Positions 1 to 7,482 of a stretch of DNA of 62,441 nt are shown piece after piece. The notes beneath the pieces are model-generated. The model worked only from the letters and a program-made list of their open reading frames with translations, did not search any database and was not told the DNA's origin. Each line of letters starts with the position of its first letter. Position 1 is the stretch's first letter. The translations under genes and the position numbers were made by a program. The DNA comes from a virus. The stretch is from IMG/VR virus record IMGVR_UViG_3300036853_000205, positions 1 through 62,441 of that record; one strand, given 5' to 3'.

Positions 1-127
1 AACGCGCCGGGCATCACGACGTCGCCCACGGCATCGATGTTGTTGAAAACGGAGGCGAGGGCGGTGAACTGTCCTTCTTGCAGGCTCGCGTCGTCGGCGG
101 CGGTGGCCTTCACCAGCACCGCGCACG
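1..127. repeat. Terminal direct repeat, left copy
   Basis: Bases 1-127 are identical to 62315-62441. The repeat lies inside the protease coding sequence and the reading frame runs smoothly across it. The exact length of 127 is a common maximum k-mer size in de Bruijn assemblers, so the simplest reading is an assembly overlap of a circular or circularly permuted molecule. A biological terminal repeat is less likely. Confidence 0.9.
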
Positions 128-140
128 TCTTGATCGGCAT
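1..140 (-). CDS. Prohead protease, N-terminal part (gene crosses the circular junction)
   Basis: These bases encode the N-terminus of the capsid maturation protease; the rest is at 61513-62441. The ATG is at 138-140 (protein begins MPIKTCAVLVKATAADD), with a GGAG about ten bases upstream. The first 127 bases duplicate the window end, so in the closed molecule the gene is about 942 nt (313 residues). A start placed at the window end alone would miss seven residues. The function is described in the other entry. Confidence 0.85.
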   Translation of the reverse strand, partial: MPIKTCAVLVKATAADDASLQEGQFTALASVFNNIDAVGDVVMPGA

Positions 141-308
141 GGGTTAGGTGCTCCGCTCGCTCGACTGGGTGCTTGGGATTGAGGTCGGGGTGTCCTGAGC
201 GCGCGGGAGCCAGGCTCTATAGAGGTTGAAAGGGGCCCGCCGAGTCCTGGGGCTGCCTCGTGGCGTGATCGCTACCCAGGCACCTTGAATCGCCCTCGAC
301 GGGCTTGG
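141..308. promoter_or_regulatory. Gap between portal and protease genes, possible late promoter
   Basis: No open frame with a plausible start is visible in this 168-base gap. It contains the 10-base palindrome ctctatagag (about 215-224). On the - strand this gives a TATAGA-like -10 with a TTCAAC-like element upstream. It is one of the few gaps in the tightly packed late block, so a promoter for protease, capsid and tail genes is possible. No terminator is obvious. Confidence 0.25.
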
Positions 309-2276
309 TTACTGCGGGACGGAAATGCTCACGTCGCAGTTGCAGTTGCTGTCCAACTCGGCGTCGCCGGAGCCACCGGGCCAACGCGACCCGTCGCTGA
401 ATTCGGCGTCGATGGCGACGGTTTCGCCGTTGAGGGCGGCGTGTTCGGGGCGCGGGTTGTCGCCGGTGATCCAGGTTTTCGTGGCGCCGTCACCGCCGTG
501 GTGTCTGCCCGCTTCGACGGTGCCGAAGCCGGACATGGCAGATGTGAGGGTCGCGGCGATCTGCGAGGCGCGGCCGGACGGCGCTTGAGTGTCCGGGTCG
601 GCCTTCCAGCGGTCGAACAGTGCGTTCACTGCGCCCAGCGCGGCGCCCACCTCGGCGGCGGCAAGCACATCGCTCAGGCGCCGCGCGGTGGTGGCGTTGA
701 TGGCCTTGGCTACGCCGTCGGCGTGCGCGGCGAGCCAACCTGCGATGACCTGCGGGTCGAAGTCGGCCGGGTCCAAGCCCATCTTGGCCATTGTGGCGCG
801 AGCCGCCGACACCGCCATCTTGCTGCCGAGCAGCAGCAGATCAGCGGCCAGCTCTCCGTCCCAGCGGGACGCGTCGAACACGTCGACCACGGCTGCTTTG
901 ACGACTCCCCTGGACTTCTCCGCACCGAGCACCGATGCGATGGCGTTGCCCTGCCGGGTGAAGAACCGCGACAGGGTCACCGCGGCCTTGTCTGTCTCGG
1001 CCTGCGGCACACGCGCTTTCGCCAGCACTGCCACGCTTTTCGGCGGCACGAGTTCCGCCGGCGGGAGCGCCGGAGAACCTGCGGGTGGCGGAGTCACGCC
1101 GACGTTCAGCGGCCGGATCAGTTCGTCGCCGCCGTCAATCATCGGCAGGTTCAACCGGGCGCGTCCCTCATTGGGGACCATGTAGGGAGCACCGATTGCG
1201 GCTTGCAACTGAACGGCCTGCTCCTCGAAGCTACCGTTGAGCTTGGCGGCAATGTTGAACTCGACGTAAACGTTCTTGGTGTCGGGCACGTCCGGCAGCA
1301 GTTGCAGCTCAATTTCCTGCTGCATGTTCTCCAGCCACGGGCCGAGGCAGTCCTGATACAGGTTCTTGTGCAGTTCCTTGATGTTGGTGAACGTCGCGTG
1401 ATCGAGGATGCCGACCATAGGCAGCGGCACGTGGTAGGTGCGGGCGACCTCTTCACGGGTCAGCTTGCGGGACTCGATGTACTGCGAGTCGCGGGGGGTG
1501 ACGGCGGCGGCCGTGAAGGTCATGCCGTCCTCAAGAATCGCGGTTTCGCCAGCCTTTGTCGAGTCGCCGGAGTAGCTGGCCTGCCACTGGTCGCGGAACC
1601 GCTTCTTGGCTTGCGTCCCCCATTCCGGGGCGTCGACCGGGCGCGAGATGTAGCCGGAGAGCCGGGCGCCGTTGCGCCACAACTGTTCGCGGTAGACGTT
1701 CGCAGCCCACTCCTCGGACAGGATCTGCCGCAGGCTTTCCACCGGCGGAGTGCCAAGCCGGTCGTCGTTGGGGTTGTAGCCGCGAAAGTGGACGACGTCG
1801 TCAGCGCGGACCTTCAGGCGCGCACGGCTGCCGATGATCTCGTAGCCCTCAGGCTCCAACCAGTCGTCGCCGGTCGGAACGATGCGGCCGGGGCGCACCC
1901 GGCGCAGGGCCAGTGTCGTCCCGTCGTCGTCGCGGACCTTCAGCCAATAGCCGTTGTCGAAGATGCACACGTCGTGGACCAGCGCGTCAACCATCCGGTA
2001 TGCCGTGGTGCTCGGATTCGGGCGCCCGAGCAGGGCCGCGAGGGGGTGATCGGTCAGCCGTACCCGGTCAACGTCACTTACCCGCCGGAACACGTGCAAG
2101 CCGAGCTGGGCGAGGTTGCGGGCCAGGAAGTCGACCACAGTGCGCAGTTCTGGTTGCGCCCGCCACAGAGCGGCGTAGTCGCGGTACTCGTTGCCGCCGA
2201 TACGCATGGAGTAGACGGGTGGGGGTGCCGCGCGCTCCACGCCGCGCAGCGCGCCGGAAGAGACCACGAACGCCAT
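309..2276 (-). CDS. Portal protein fused to a MuF-like head morphogenesis domain
   Basis: This 655-residue protein forms the dodecameric portal through which DNA is packaged and ejected. Residues about 25-400 look like the HK97-type phage_portal family: an N-terminal region with YRDYAALWRAQPELRTVVDFLARN, the phrase LTDHPLAALLGRPNP, and a wing/stem region. After a Pro-rich stretch (about 400-420) a second helical region leads to a C-terminal segment of about 60 residues with KTWITGDNPRPEH, LNGETV, F.DG..WPG and a final NCNCD. That is the MuF/SPP1 gp7 signature, normally a separate minor head protein. HK97 portals are about 400-450 residues, so the extra length fits a fusion. The gene lies downstream of terL and upstream of the protease. 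Confidence 0.9.
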   Translation of the reverse strand: MAFVVSSGALRGVERAAPPPVYSMRIGGNEYRDYAALWRAQPELRTVVDFLARNLAQLGLHVFRRVSDVDRVRLTDHPLAALLGRPNPSTTAYRMVDALVHDVCIFDNGYWLKVRDDDGTTLALRRVRPGRIVPTGDDWLEPEGYEIIGSRARLKVRADDVVHFRGYNPNDDRLGTPPVESLRQILSEEWAANVYREQLWRNGARLSGYISRPVDAPEWGTQAKKRFRDQWQASYSGDSTKAGETAILEDGMTFTAAAVTPRDSQYIESRKLTREEVARTYHVPLPMVGILDHATFTNIKELHKNLYQDCLGPWLENMQQEIELQLLPDVPDTKNVYVEFNIAAKLNGSFEEQAVQLQAAIGAPYMVPNEGRARLNLPMIDGGDELIRPLNVGVTPPPAGSPALPPAELVPPKSVAVLAKARVPQAETDKAAVTLSRFFTRQGNAIASVLGAEKSRGVVKAAVVDVFDASRWDGELAADLLLLGSKMAVSAARATMAKMGLDPADFDPQVIAGWLAAHADGVAKAINATTARRLSDVLAAAEVGAALGAVNALFDRWKADPDTQAPSGRASQIAATLTSAMSGFGTVEAGRHHGGDGATKTWITGDNPRPEHAALNGETVAIDAEFSDGSRWPGGSGDAELDSNCNCDVSISVPQ

Positions 2277-2288
2277 GTGGTGCTCCCT

Positions 2289-2507
2289 TTATCCGGTGAC
2301 TTGAATGAATTCGATTTGGCGGCGTTCGATGACGATCTCCCCGTCGACCGGGGCCGCTGCCGCGCCAGGCTCGTGCATGGTGACGTTGCGCAAAACGATG
2401 AGCGGGCCACGCTTTGCCCAGAAAATGCCGACGAAGGCACGGCTGGAGTGAAGATTGACAACGACCTTTTTGCGTAGCAGGGTGCGCCGAAAGTCGAGCC
2501 CGATCAC
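2289..2507 (-). CDS. Small conserved protein between terminase and portal
   Basis: This 72-residue protein has a GTG start at 2507 that overlaps the upstream stop as GTGA. It alternates beta-strand-like hydrophobic residues (KKVVVNL, AFVGIFWAKRG, LIVLRNV, GEIVIERRQIEFIQV), giving the look of a small Sm/SH3-like beta barrel. Similar short proteins sit between terL and portal in many actinophages. The true frame is supported by the overlap; longer upstream extensions are arginine-rich shadow sequence. Function unknown. Confidence 0.7.
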   Translation of the reverse strand: MIGLDFRRTLLRKKVVVNLHSSRAFVGIFWAKRGPLIVLRNVTMHEPGAAAAPVDGEIVIERRQIEFIQVTG

Positions 2508-2764
2508 TGGTCGGCGATCCCGATGTTGGCCGGGCGGTTGCCGCCCCATACGTGCGCCTGGCCGGTACCGCGTCGATGGTCGGAGGGGCACGGCAACTCT
2601 CCGTTTGCGGGAGGGTGACCGGTGAAGGCGACGCCCCAGAGCTTGCGCAGCAACTGCCAGCCGGGATTTTTGTCGCAGTACTCGCACTCGCCGGGGGCGT
2701 GCAGCACGTCCTGGTCACAGTGCGGGACCTTGCCCAGCTTTACGAAGTCCTCGAACGTCGTCAT
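2504..2764 (-). CDS. Small cysteine/histidine protein downstream of terL
   Basis: This 86-residue protein (MTTFEDFVKLGKVPHCDQD) starts with an ATGA overlap on the terL stop. It contains CDQDVLHAPGECEYC and a later CPSDHRRG, a possible single zinc site. No known catalytic motif is seen. The tight overlap on both sides places it in the packaging operon. Confidence 0.7.
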   Translation of the reverse strand: MTTFEDFVKLGKVPHCDQDVLHAPGECEYCDKNPGWQLLRKLWGVAFTGHPPANGELPCPSDHRRGTGQAHVWGGNRPANIGIADQ

Positions 2765-4485
2765 GACACGCCTTCGCCTTCGATCTCGTCGTTGGGGTCC
2801 TCGTACGCCGAGCGGCGCGGCTTGCCTGTGACCATTGCCCGCGAAAGGGCGGTGACGAGGGCGGCCACTCCGTCGATCTTGTCGACGGACCGTGCCCGGT
2901 CGGGTTTGACGTTGCCCGCCGGGTCCATCGCCACTGAGATGTTGTCGATCATCCAGCGCATGACCGGGTTGGCGCCGTGCCGTACCAACGGCTTGGCGGC
3001 GGTGCCTTGCAGCAACAGTCGGCTGAGTTGCTTCATGGGCGGGGACAGCGATGCGTATCCCTGCCGCACGGTGACCATCGGGGCGCCGTCGCTCTGCAAA
3101 TCGGTGACGAGTTGGGTGGCGTTCCACGGGTCGTAGGCCAGCTCGACCACTTTGAACGTGGTCAGGTCCTTGTTGATCTGTGCGCGCACATGGGCGTAGT
3201 CGGTGACCTCACCCGGGGTGAGCCGCAGGTAGCCGCGTTTCACCCAGCTCGTGGCGGCCCCGGCGGTGCGGTCGTCCAGCTTGCGCAGGTTCATCTCCGG
3301 CGTCCAGAAGCGCCACAGTGCGTCGTATCCGGCTGCGTCGTCGGGGAACAGCCAACACAGGGCGGTCAGGTCTGATGTAGACGCGAGGTCGAGCCCGCCG
3401 AACGCGTGCCGCCGCTTCAGCCGCGACTCGTCCACGAGACTCGCGTTGCGGTCCCAGACGGGCAGCTCGAAGTACTTGGTTTCCTGGCGGGTGCGCACGC
3501 CCAGGTGCAGGCGAAGGAACCGAGCCAGGTTCACCGGATTCTGTTGCGCCTTGGAGGCTTCGACCTTCAGGAAGGCCCGGGTGGGGCTGATGCCGTAACC
3601 GGGGTTGGCTTTCTTCCACGTCGACTCCAGGAACGGGTCATCGAGCGGGTCGGCTGCGAACACCACCCCGTACACACTGGGCTGCTTGATGCCGCCACGC
3701 GCCAGCCGCTCGATGTAGTCCCGTTTGTGGGCGTAGACGCTCTCCGGGCGACCATCGTCGGCGGTGGTGATGGTGATGATCAGTGGCTGAGACCTGGCTC
3801 CGGTGCCGGATTCAACCGCATCTACAACGGCGGATGTCTTATGGATGTGTAGCTCGTCAATGCCCGCGGCGTGAATGTTCGCGCCGTGCAACAGGTCGCC
3901 GAGGCTGGCAGCGACAGCGAAGTAGCTGCCGCTGGACTCCTGCACAATGCGCGACTGCAAGGGGCGGATGCCCGCCTGCTTCAGTTGCGGCGAGGACTGC
4001 GCGAGCTGCTTGGCGGGGTCGAAGCAGTGCCGGGCCTGGTCTTTGCTTCCCGCGACGGCCAGCACTTGCGCGCCGGCCTCGTCGTCTGCGAACGCCAGCA
4101 CGAGCAGCAATCCACTGATCAGAGTGGTCTTGCCCGCCTTGCGGGGCACGTCGATGTACACGGAGCGCACGATCCGCACGTAGACGCCGTCATCGTCGGG
4201 CGCCACCCACCCGAAAACCGGTGCGAGGATGTAGGCGACCTGCCAGGCGTCGGGCTTGAGGGGCCTGCCTGCCCACTTGCCCTGCGTGTGGCGCAGGCAC
4301 TCCAAACCAGCGATGACCTTGTCGACCCGGGATGCGTCAAAAACGGCACGGGGGTACCGGTTCGGCTCGGGCGTGCGTACGGCGGGCACGCACCAGTCGG
4401 GCACGACGTAGCCGCGCGACTCCAGATACCAATTGACCTCGGGAGACAGATCAGCCCGTGTGCGAGAACGGGTTCGTGTTGGCAT
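2761..4485 (-). CDS. terL: Terminase large subunit (TerL)
   Basis: This 574-residue protein is the ATP-driven DNA packaging motor and headful/cos nuclease, of the Terminase_1 family. The Walker A motif is VPRKAGKT at residues 113-120 and a Walker B-like segment is AAGIDELHIHK at about 205-215. A C-terminal RNase H-fold nuclease is indicated by FGGLDLASTSDLTAL, VELAYDPWNATQL and the final DKIDGVAALVTAL acidic motif. Length is normal for the family. The start lies 35 bases inside terS, so the two are translationally coupled. Confidence 0.95.
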   Translation of the reverse strand: MPTRTRSRTRADLSPEVNWYLESRGYVVPDWCVPAVRTPEPNRYPRAVFDASRVDKVIAGLECLRHTQGKWAGRPLKPDAWQVAYILAPVFGWVAPDDDGVYVRIVRSVYIDVPRKAGKTTLISGLLLVLAFADDEAGAQVLAVAGSKDQARHCFDPAKQLAQSSPQLKQAGIRPLQSRIVQESSGSYFAVAASLGDLLHGANIHAAGIDELHIHKTSAVVDAVESGTGARSQPLIITITTADDGRPESVYAHKRDYIERLARGGIKQPSVYGVVFAADPLDDPFLESTWKKANPGYGISPTRAFLKVEASKAQQNPVNLARFLRLHLGVRTRQETKYFELPVWDRNASLVDESRLKRRHAFGGLDLASTSDLTALCWLFPDDAAGYDALWRFWTPEMNLRKLDDRTAGAATSWVKRGYLRLTPGEVTDYAHVRAQINKDLTTFKVVELAYDPWNATQLVTDLQSDGAPMVTVRQGYASLSPPMKQLSRLLLQGTAAKPLVRHGANPVMRWMIDNISVAMDPAGNVKPDRARSVDKIDGVAALVTALSRAMVTGKPRRSAYEDPNDEIEGEGVS

Positions 4486-4906
4486 CGGAACGGCCCTCCG
4501 CCACGATTCGGGTCCGCCCTGACGGCGTCAACCCGAACTCCTGCGCGAAGCCGCGCACCGTGTGGGCGGCGTCGCGCTGGATTTGGAGTGCGGGATTGCG
4601 AACCATGTTGCCGTGCATTCCCCGCACCAACACCGAGGTCTTGGCGAGGATTGCGCTTGCCTTCCGGTGCGCCACCACGGCTTCGCAGTAGCAGCGAAGG
4701 GTGTCACGGTCGGCGGACGTGGCGATCTTCATCACGAGCAGTTCGTTGAGTGTGTAGTCCCAGATTTCGCGGACGTCGTCGGCCATGTCGGGCGGCGGCT
4801 CGGGAGGAAAGTCGCGGGTGATCGGCTCACGCAGATTGACGTGGCTCGGTCGGCTCTCACCCCGCAGCAGCCGCAGTTTCAGGGGCACTGGCGGTGGTCC
4901 GGACAT
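4451..4906 (-). CDS. terS: Terminase small subunit, P27-like
   Basis: This 151-residue protein should bind the packaging start site and recruit TerL. It has a Pro-rich N-terminus (FPPEPPPDMADDVREIWDYTLNELL), then a helical block (DRDTLRCYCEAVVAHRKASAIL and RDAAHTVRGFAQEFGLTPSGRTRI), as in P27-like small terminases. The start is well supported by an AAGGAGG eight bases before ATG 4906. The upstream TET gene runs 50 bases past this start, so terS begins inside the modification cassette. Confidence 0.88.
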   Translation of the reverse strand: MSGPPPVPLKLRLLRGESRPSHVNLREPITRDFPPEPPPDMADDVREIWDYTLNELLVMKIATSADRDTLRCYCEAVVAHRKASAILAKTSVLVRGMHGNMVRNPALQIQRDAAHTVRGFAQEFGLTPSGRTRIVAEGRSDANTNPFSHTG

Positions 4907-5810
4907 CGGTCAAACCTCCTTGCCCCTCGCGGAGCCTCACAGCCCGTTCGTATTCCTCGTCGGGCGACCCGCACTGGGCGATTTTCGTTCGGAAGTAGCT
5001 GACGACGCTGATGCGTTCCGCGCCGCAGCTCTCACAGGGGGCGCGCACCCGCTCTCCGCAACCGCAGACGATGGTGGTGTTTCCGTGCCAGTCGTGGGCA
5101 TCCATCAGCAACAGGTCACCGTCGTGCATGTCCACGGCCACCCGATAGGCGGGAAACACCAGTTGTCCGCCGGTGTAGGGGCCGCGCCGCAGGCAGGCAA
5201 TGGTGGAGAACCCGGCGTCGAGATCGCCCCTGTCGGTGTGGACCCCCGTCGGGTAGGTGTTGTTGACGGTGACCGTGGAAAACGGGGTACCCGGCACGAT
5301 CCACGCCGCATCACTCACGGCGGCCTGCGCGGCCTGGTTGGCGTAGCGGTCGGGGACGTGCTCGGCCAGGTGCCCGGCCACAGCCCGCAGCAACGGGTGG
5401 AGCTGCTGCCAGTAAGGCAGATTGCGCGCGGTCCACGACGTCTGGCGACAGTAGCGCTGCTGTCCTAACGCATCCACCGCACCGACCACCATCGACGGGG
5501 TTTCGGCCGCATAGGAGCGGCCACGCCCCGTCGGGTCGAGACGCGGCGTTCCGCTGGCGGCGCCACGATTTTTGGTGACCATGCCGCGCAACGAGTGCAG
5601 CACGTCATAGGTGACAGGGTCGGCGACCTGCGCGGCGAGCGCACCCGGCAAGTACACGCACAGGGGGCGCCCGTCGGGTTTGATGAGGCGCGCCGGGCCG
5701 GTCAGCAACACGTCGAAGTCCGCCGCGCCGAGCACCTTACCGGCGAGGCTTTCGCGGATGGCGGAGTCAGCGACCCGGCTGCGTAGCCGAAGTTCGGTGT
5801 GAACCGTCAT
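4857..5810 (-). CDS. TET/JBP-family 2-oxoglutarate Fe(II) dioxygenase
   Basis: This 317-residue protein is predicted to oxidise the 5-methyl group of a pyrimidine in DNA. The double-stranded beta-helix core shows the iron triad H191-x-D193 (YPTGVHTDRGD) and H242 (HDWHGNT). A 2-oxoglutarate-binding arginine lies in RISVVSYFR (R274), and GPYTGGQLVFP and MHDGDLLLMDAHD are typical TET/JBP elements. An insert at 249-262 carries CGCGERVRAPCESC (CxC and CxxC), a likely extra zinc site. Characterised phage TETs act on 5mC made by a co-encoded C5-methyltransferase; one is present here at 22513-23205. The start at ATG 5810 overlaps the kinase stop by four bases; longer forms add only Arg/Pro shadow sequence. 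The C-terminus overlaps terS. Confidence 0.88.
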   Translation of the reverse strand: MTVHTELRLRSRVADSAIRESLAGKVLGAADFDVLLTGPARLIKPDGRPLCVYLPGALAAQVADPVTYDVLHSLRGMVTKNRGAASGTPRLDPTGRGRSYAAETPSMVVGAVDALGQQRYCRQTSWTARNLPYWQQLHPLLRAVAGHLAEHVPDRYANQAAQAAVSDAAWIVPGTPFSTVTVNNTYPTGVHTDRGDLDAGFSTIACLRRGPYTGGQLVFPAYRVAVDMHDGDLLLMDAHDWHGNTTIVCGCGERVRAPCESCGAERISVVSYFRTKIAQCGSPDEEYERAVRLREGQGGLTDVRTTASAPETAAAAG

Positions 5811-6367
5811 TGCAGTACCCGCAGCGGAAGCCGTGCCAGCGCCGGAAGCAGCTCCGTCAACCGCGCGACGTTGGCGGCGGGGTGGGCGGTGCCGTCGAGC
5901 TGGACCAGGCGGTGGCGGCCTACGGCGTGCTCGGCGAGCCTGGCCGCCTTGGTGGCGCGGCCCGTCCGCCACGACACCGACTGGGCGGAACCCCGGGAGG
6001 CGGCACGCCGGTCCAACTCATCGTCAGGCACGGTCAGATAGACCGCAGTGACTGTGTAGCCCGCGTTGACGCCCGCGTCGAGAAAGCCACTGTGGGCCAA
6101 CCGGTCACCTTCACCGAGCACCAACGCGGACGGCTGACCGGCAAGAAACGACTTGGCCAGGGGGGAGACGTTGAGGCCGAGGGCATCAGTGCCGGAGAAC
6201 GCGGCCCGGCGCTTGCCCAGTTCGATCCCGACGACATCGGCGCTGCGCGTGAGGAGGTCGTGGGCGAACGGCTTGGCCATCGGGTGGCGCCCACAGCCAC
6301 CGGTCAGTTCAGCCATGAGCGTCGACTTTCCGGCGGCGGGCGGCCCGAAGACGTAGACCAGGTTCAC
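5807..6367 (-). CDS. P-loop kinase of the DNA-modification cassette
   Basis: This 186-residue P-loop NTPase starts with MNLVYVFGPPAAGKST (Walker A, residues 8-16). It has hydrophobic core strands SALVLGEGDRL and TVTAVYLTVPDDELDRR, and an arginine-rich lid RRAASRGSAQSVSWRTGR. This small-kinase architecture matches the kinases that phosphorylate 5-hydroxymethyl bases in hypermodified phage DNA. Between a TET enzyme and a transferase-like protein, the expected substrate is 5-hydroxymethylcytosine in DNA. A nucleotide-level kinase cannot be excluded. Both ends overlap neighbours by four bases. Confidence 0.75.
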   Translation of the reverse strand: MNLVYVFGPPAAGKSTLMAELTGGCGRHPMAKPFAHDLLTRSADVVGIELGKRRAAFSGTDALGLNVSPLAKSFLAGQPSALVLGEGDRLAHSGFLDAGVNAGYTVTAVYLTVPDDELDRRAASRGSAQSVSWRTGRATKAARLAEHAVGRHRLVQLDGTAHPAANVARLTELLPALARLPLRVLQ

Positions 6368-7482
6368 GCCGCGACGTCTCTGCCGTCGATGATCGCCTGG
6401 CGGACGTGGGCGTCGGCCAGCACGTCAACGACCAGATGCACCCGATCCACGCCGGAACGGTTATCCACGGCGTGCGGCTTGCGGGCGTCGAGATACCACA
6501 TCGACCAGGCGGGCAGGTGCGCGTTGTACCGCTCACCCCGCAGATTCCACGCGGACATGGTGATGTCGGGATGGGTGACCAACGGGATGTGGAACCGCAC
6601 AATTTGCCGGTCACGGGTGCCTGCGGCGCGATCGGTGATGTCGGTGTGGCGCGAGAGGCTGCCACCCTTGCCGCCGCGACCCGCCATGCGTAGCAGGCGC
6701 ACCCGCTCCAGTTGCCCCCACCACTCCACACCGCGCACCAGCTCCACCGTCGCCGGGCACTTCGCGGCGAGCACGGTCCAGGCGCATCGGGTGTACTGCA
6801 CGGCCTCAGGGTGCGCCGTCCACCACGCCTTCGACATCTCGGCGGGTTTGATGCCCCAGGCGGGGTCGGCGGGGTTGAAGCCCCGCAGGCTTACCGCACC
6901 CCAGGAGCCGTCGGAATAGTACGGGTAGTCGTCGGTCCAACCACGGATATTCGTGGCCTCGGCAACGATCGCGGCGCGCTGCGTCGCGGTGACCGCCAGG
7001 GGCACGCGGACAAGGGTGGCGGAGTCAGCGGCGGGGTAACTGTGCCCGGAGCCAGCCCGACCCCAGCAGTTGACGATCTCTGATGCCGCCGACACGCGCA
7101 CTGCCGCGATCTCGCGGTTTTGCAGCCGCAACTGCCGGGTGATGTGGGTGTCTTCGGCATAGGCGAAAACGTAGTCGAAGGCCGCCAACGAGGGCAGCGT
7201 CACGCTCGGCAGGCACGCCAGGTGGGTGATGACGCGGGCACCGTCGCCGAGAACGTAGGCGCGGCCGGAGAAGTCCAGCCGAGTCGAGCTGCGGGTCAGC
7301 CGCCGCGACACCGCTGCCGCCCCTTGGCCCCACCAGTGCCACGTCCCGTGGGCCATGTGGTTGTCGATCTCGGCGGCAGTCGGTACGGCGAAGGCGCCGG
7401 CGGCGAAGTTCTTCGCGTAGGCCCCCAGGAACCGTGCGGCTTCGCGGCCGGTCGTCGGGGTCCTCAGGTCGACGGCGGTCAT
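6364..7482 (-). CDS. Two-domain protein with C-terminal Asp/Asn-hydroxylase-like dioxygenase
   Basis: This 372-residue protein has a C-terminal cupin-like oxygenase domain (about 255-360). It includes LSRHTDITD (H279-x-D281), VRFHIPLVTHPD, SMWYLDARKPHAVDN (H337) and DRVHLVVD (R347). This is the pattern of aspartyl/asparaginyl beta-hydroxylase-like 2-oxoglutarate enzymes, different from the TET gene nearby. The N-terminal 230 residues (FDYVFAYAED, QLRLQNREIAAVRV, SEIVNCWGR) are not assigned; a GNAT-like fold is a weak guess. Within this cassette a plausible role is tailoring an aminoacyl or alkyl group on the modified base. It is joined to both neighbours by four-base overlaps. Confidence 0.7.
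   Translation of the reverse strand: MTAVDLRTPTTGREAARFLGAYAKNFAAGAFAVPTAAEIDNHMAHGTWHWWGQGAAAVSRRLTRSSTRLDFSGRAYVLGDGARVITHLACLPSVTLPSLAAFDYVFAYAEDTHITRQLRLQNREIAAVRVSAASEIVNCWGRAGSGHSYPAADSATLVRVPLAVTATQRAAIVAEATNIRGWTDDYPYYSDGSWGAVSLRGFNPADPAWGIKPAEMSKAWWTAHPEAVQYTRCAWTVLAAKCPATVELVRGVEWWGQLERVRLLRMAGRGGKGGSLSRHTDITDRAAGTRDRQIVRFHIPLVTHPDITMSAWNLRGERYNAHLPAWSMWYLDARKPHAVDNRSGVDRVHLVVDVLADAHVRQAIIDGRDVAA

Noticed and set aside
285-2477. Long + strand open frame (730 codons) over the portal gene
   Set aside because: Composition is Arg/Val/Gly/His shadow sequence; the - strand frame is a clear portal protein.
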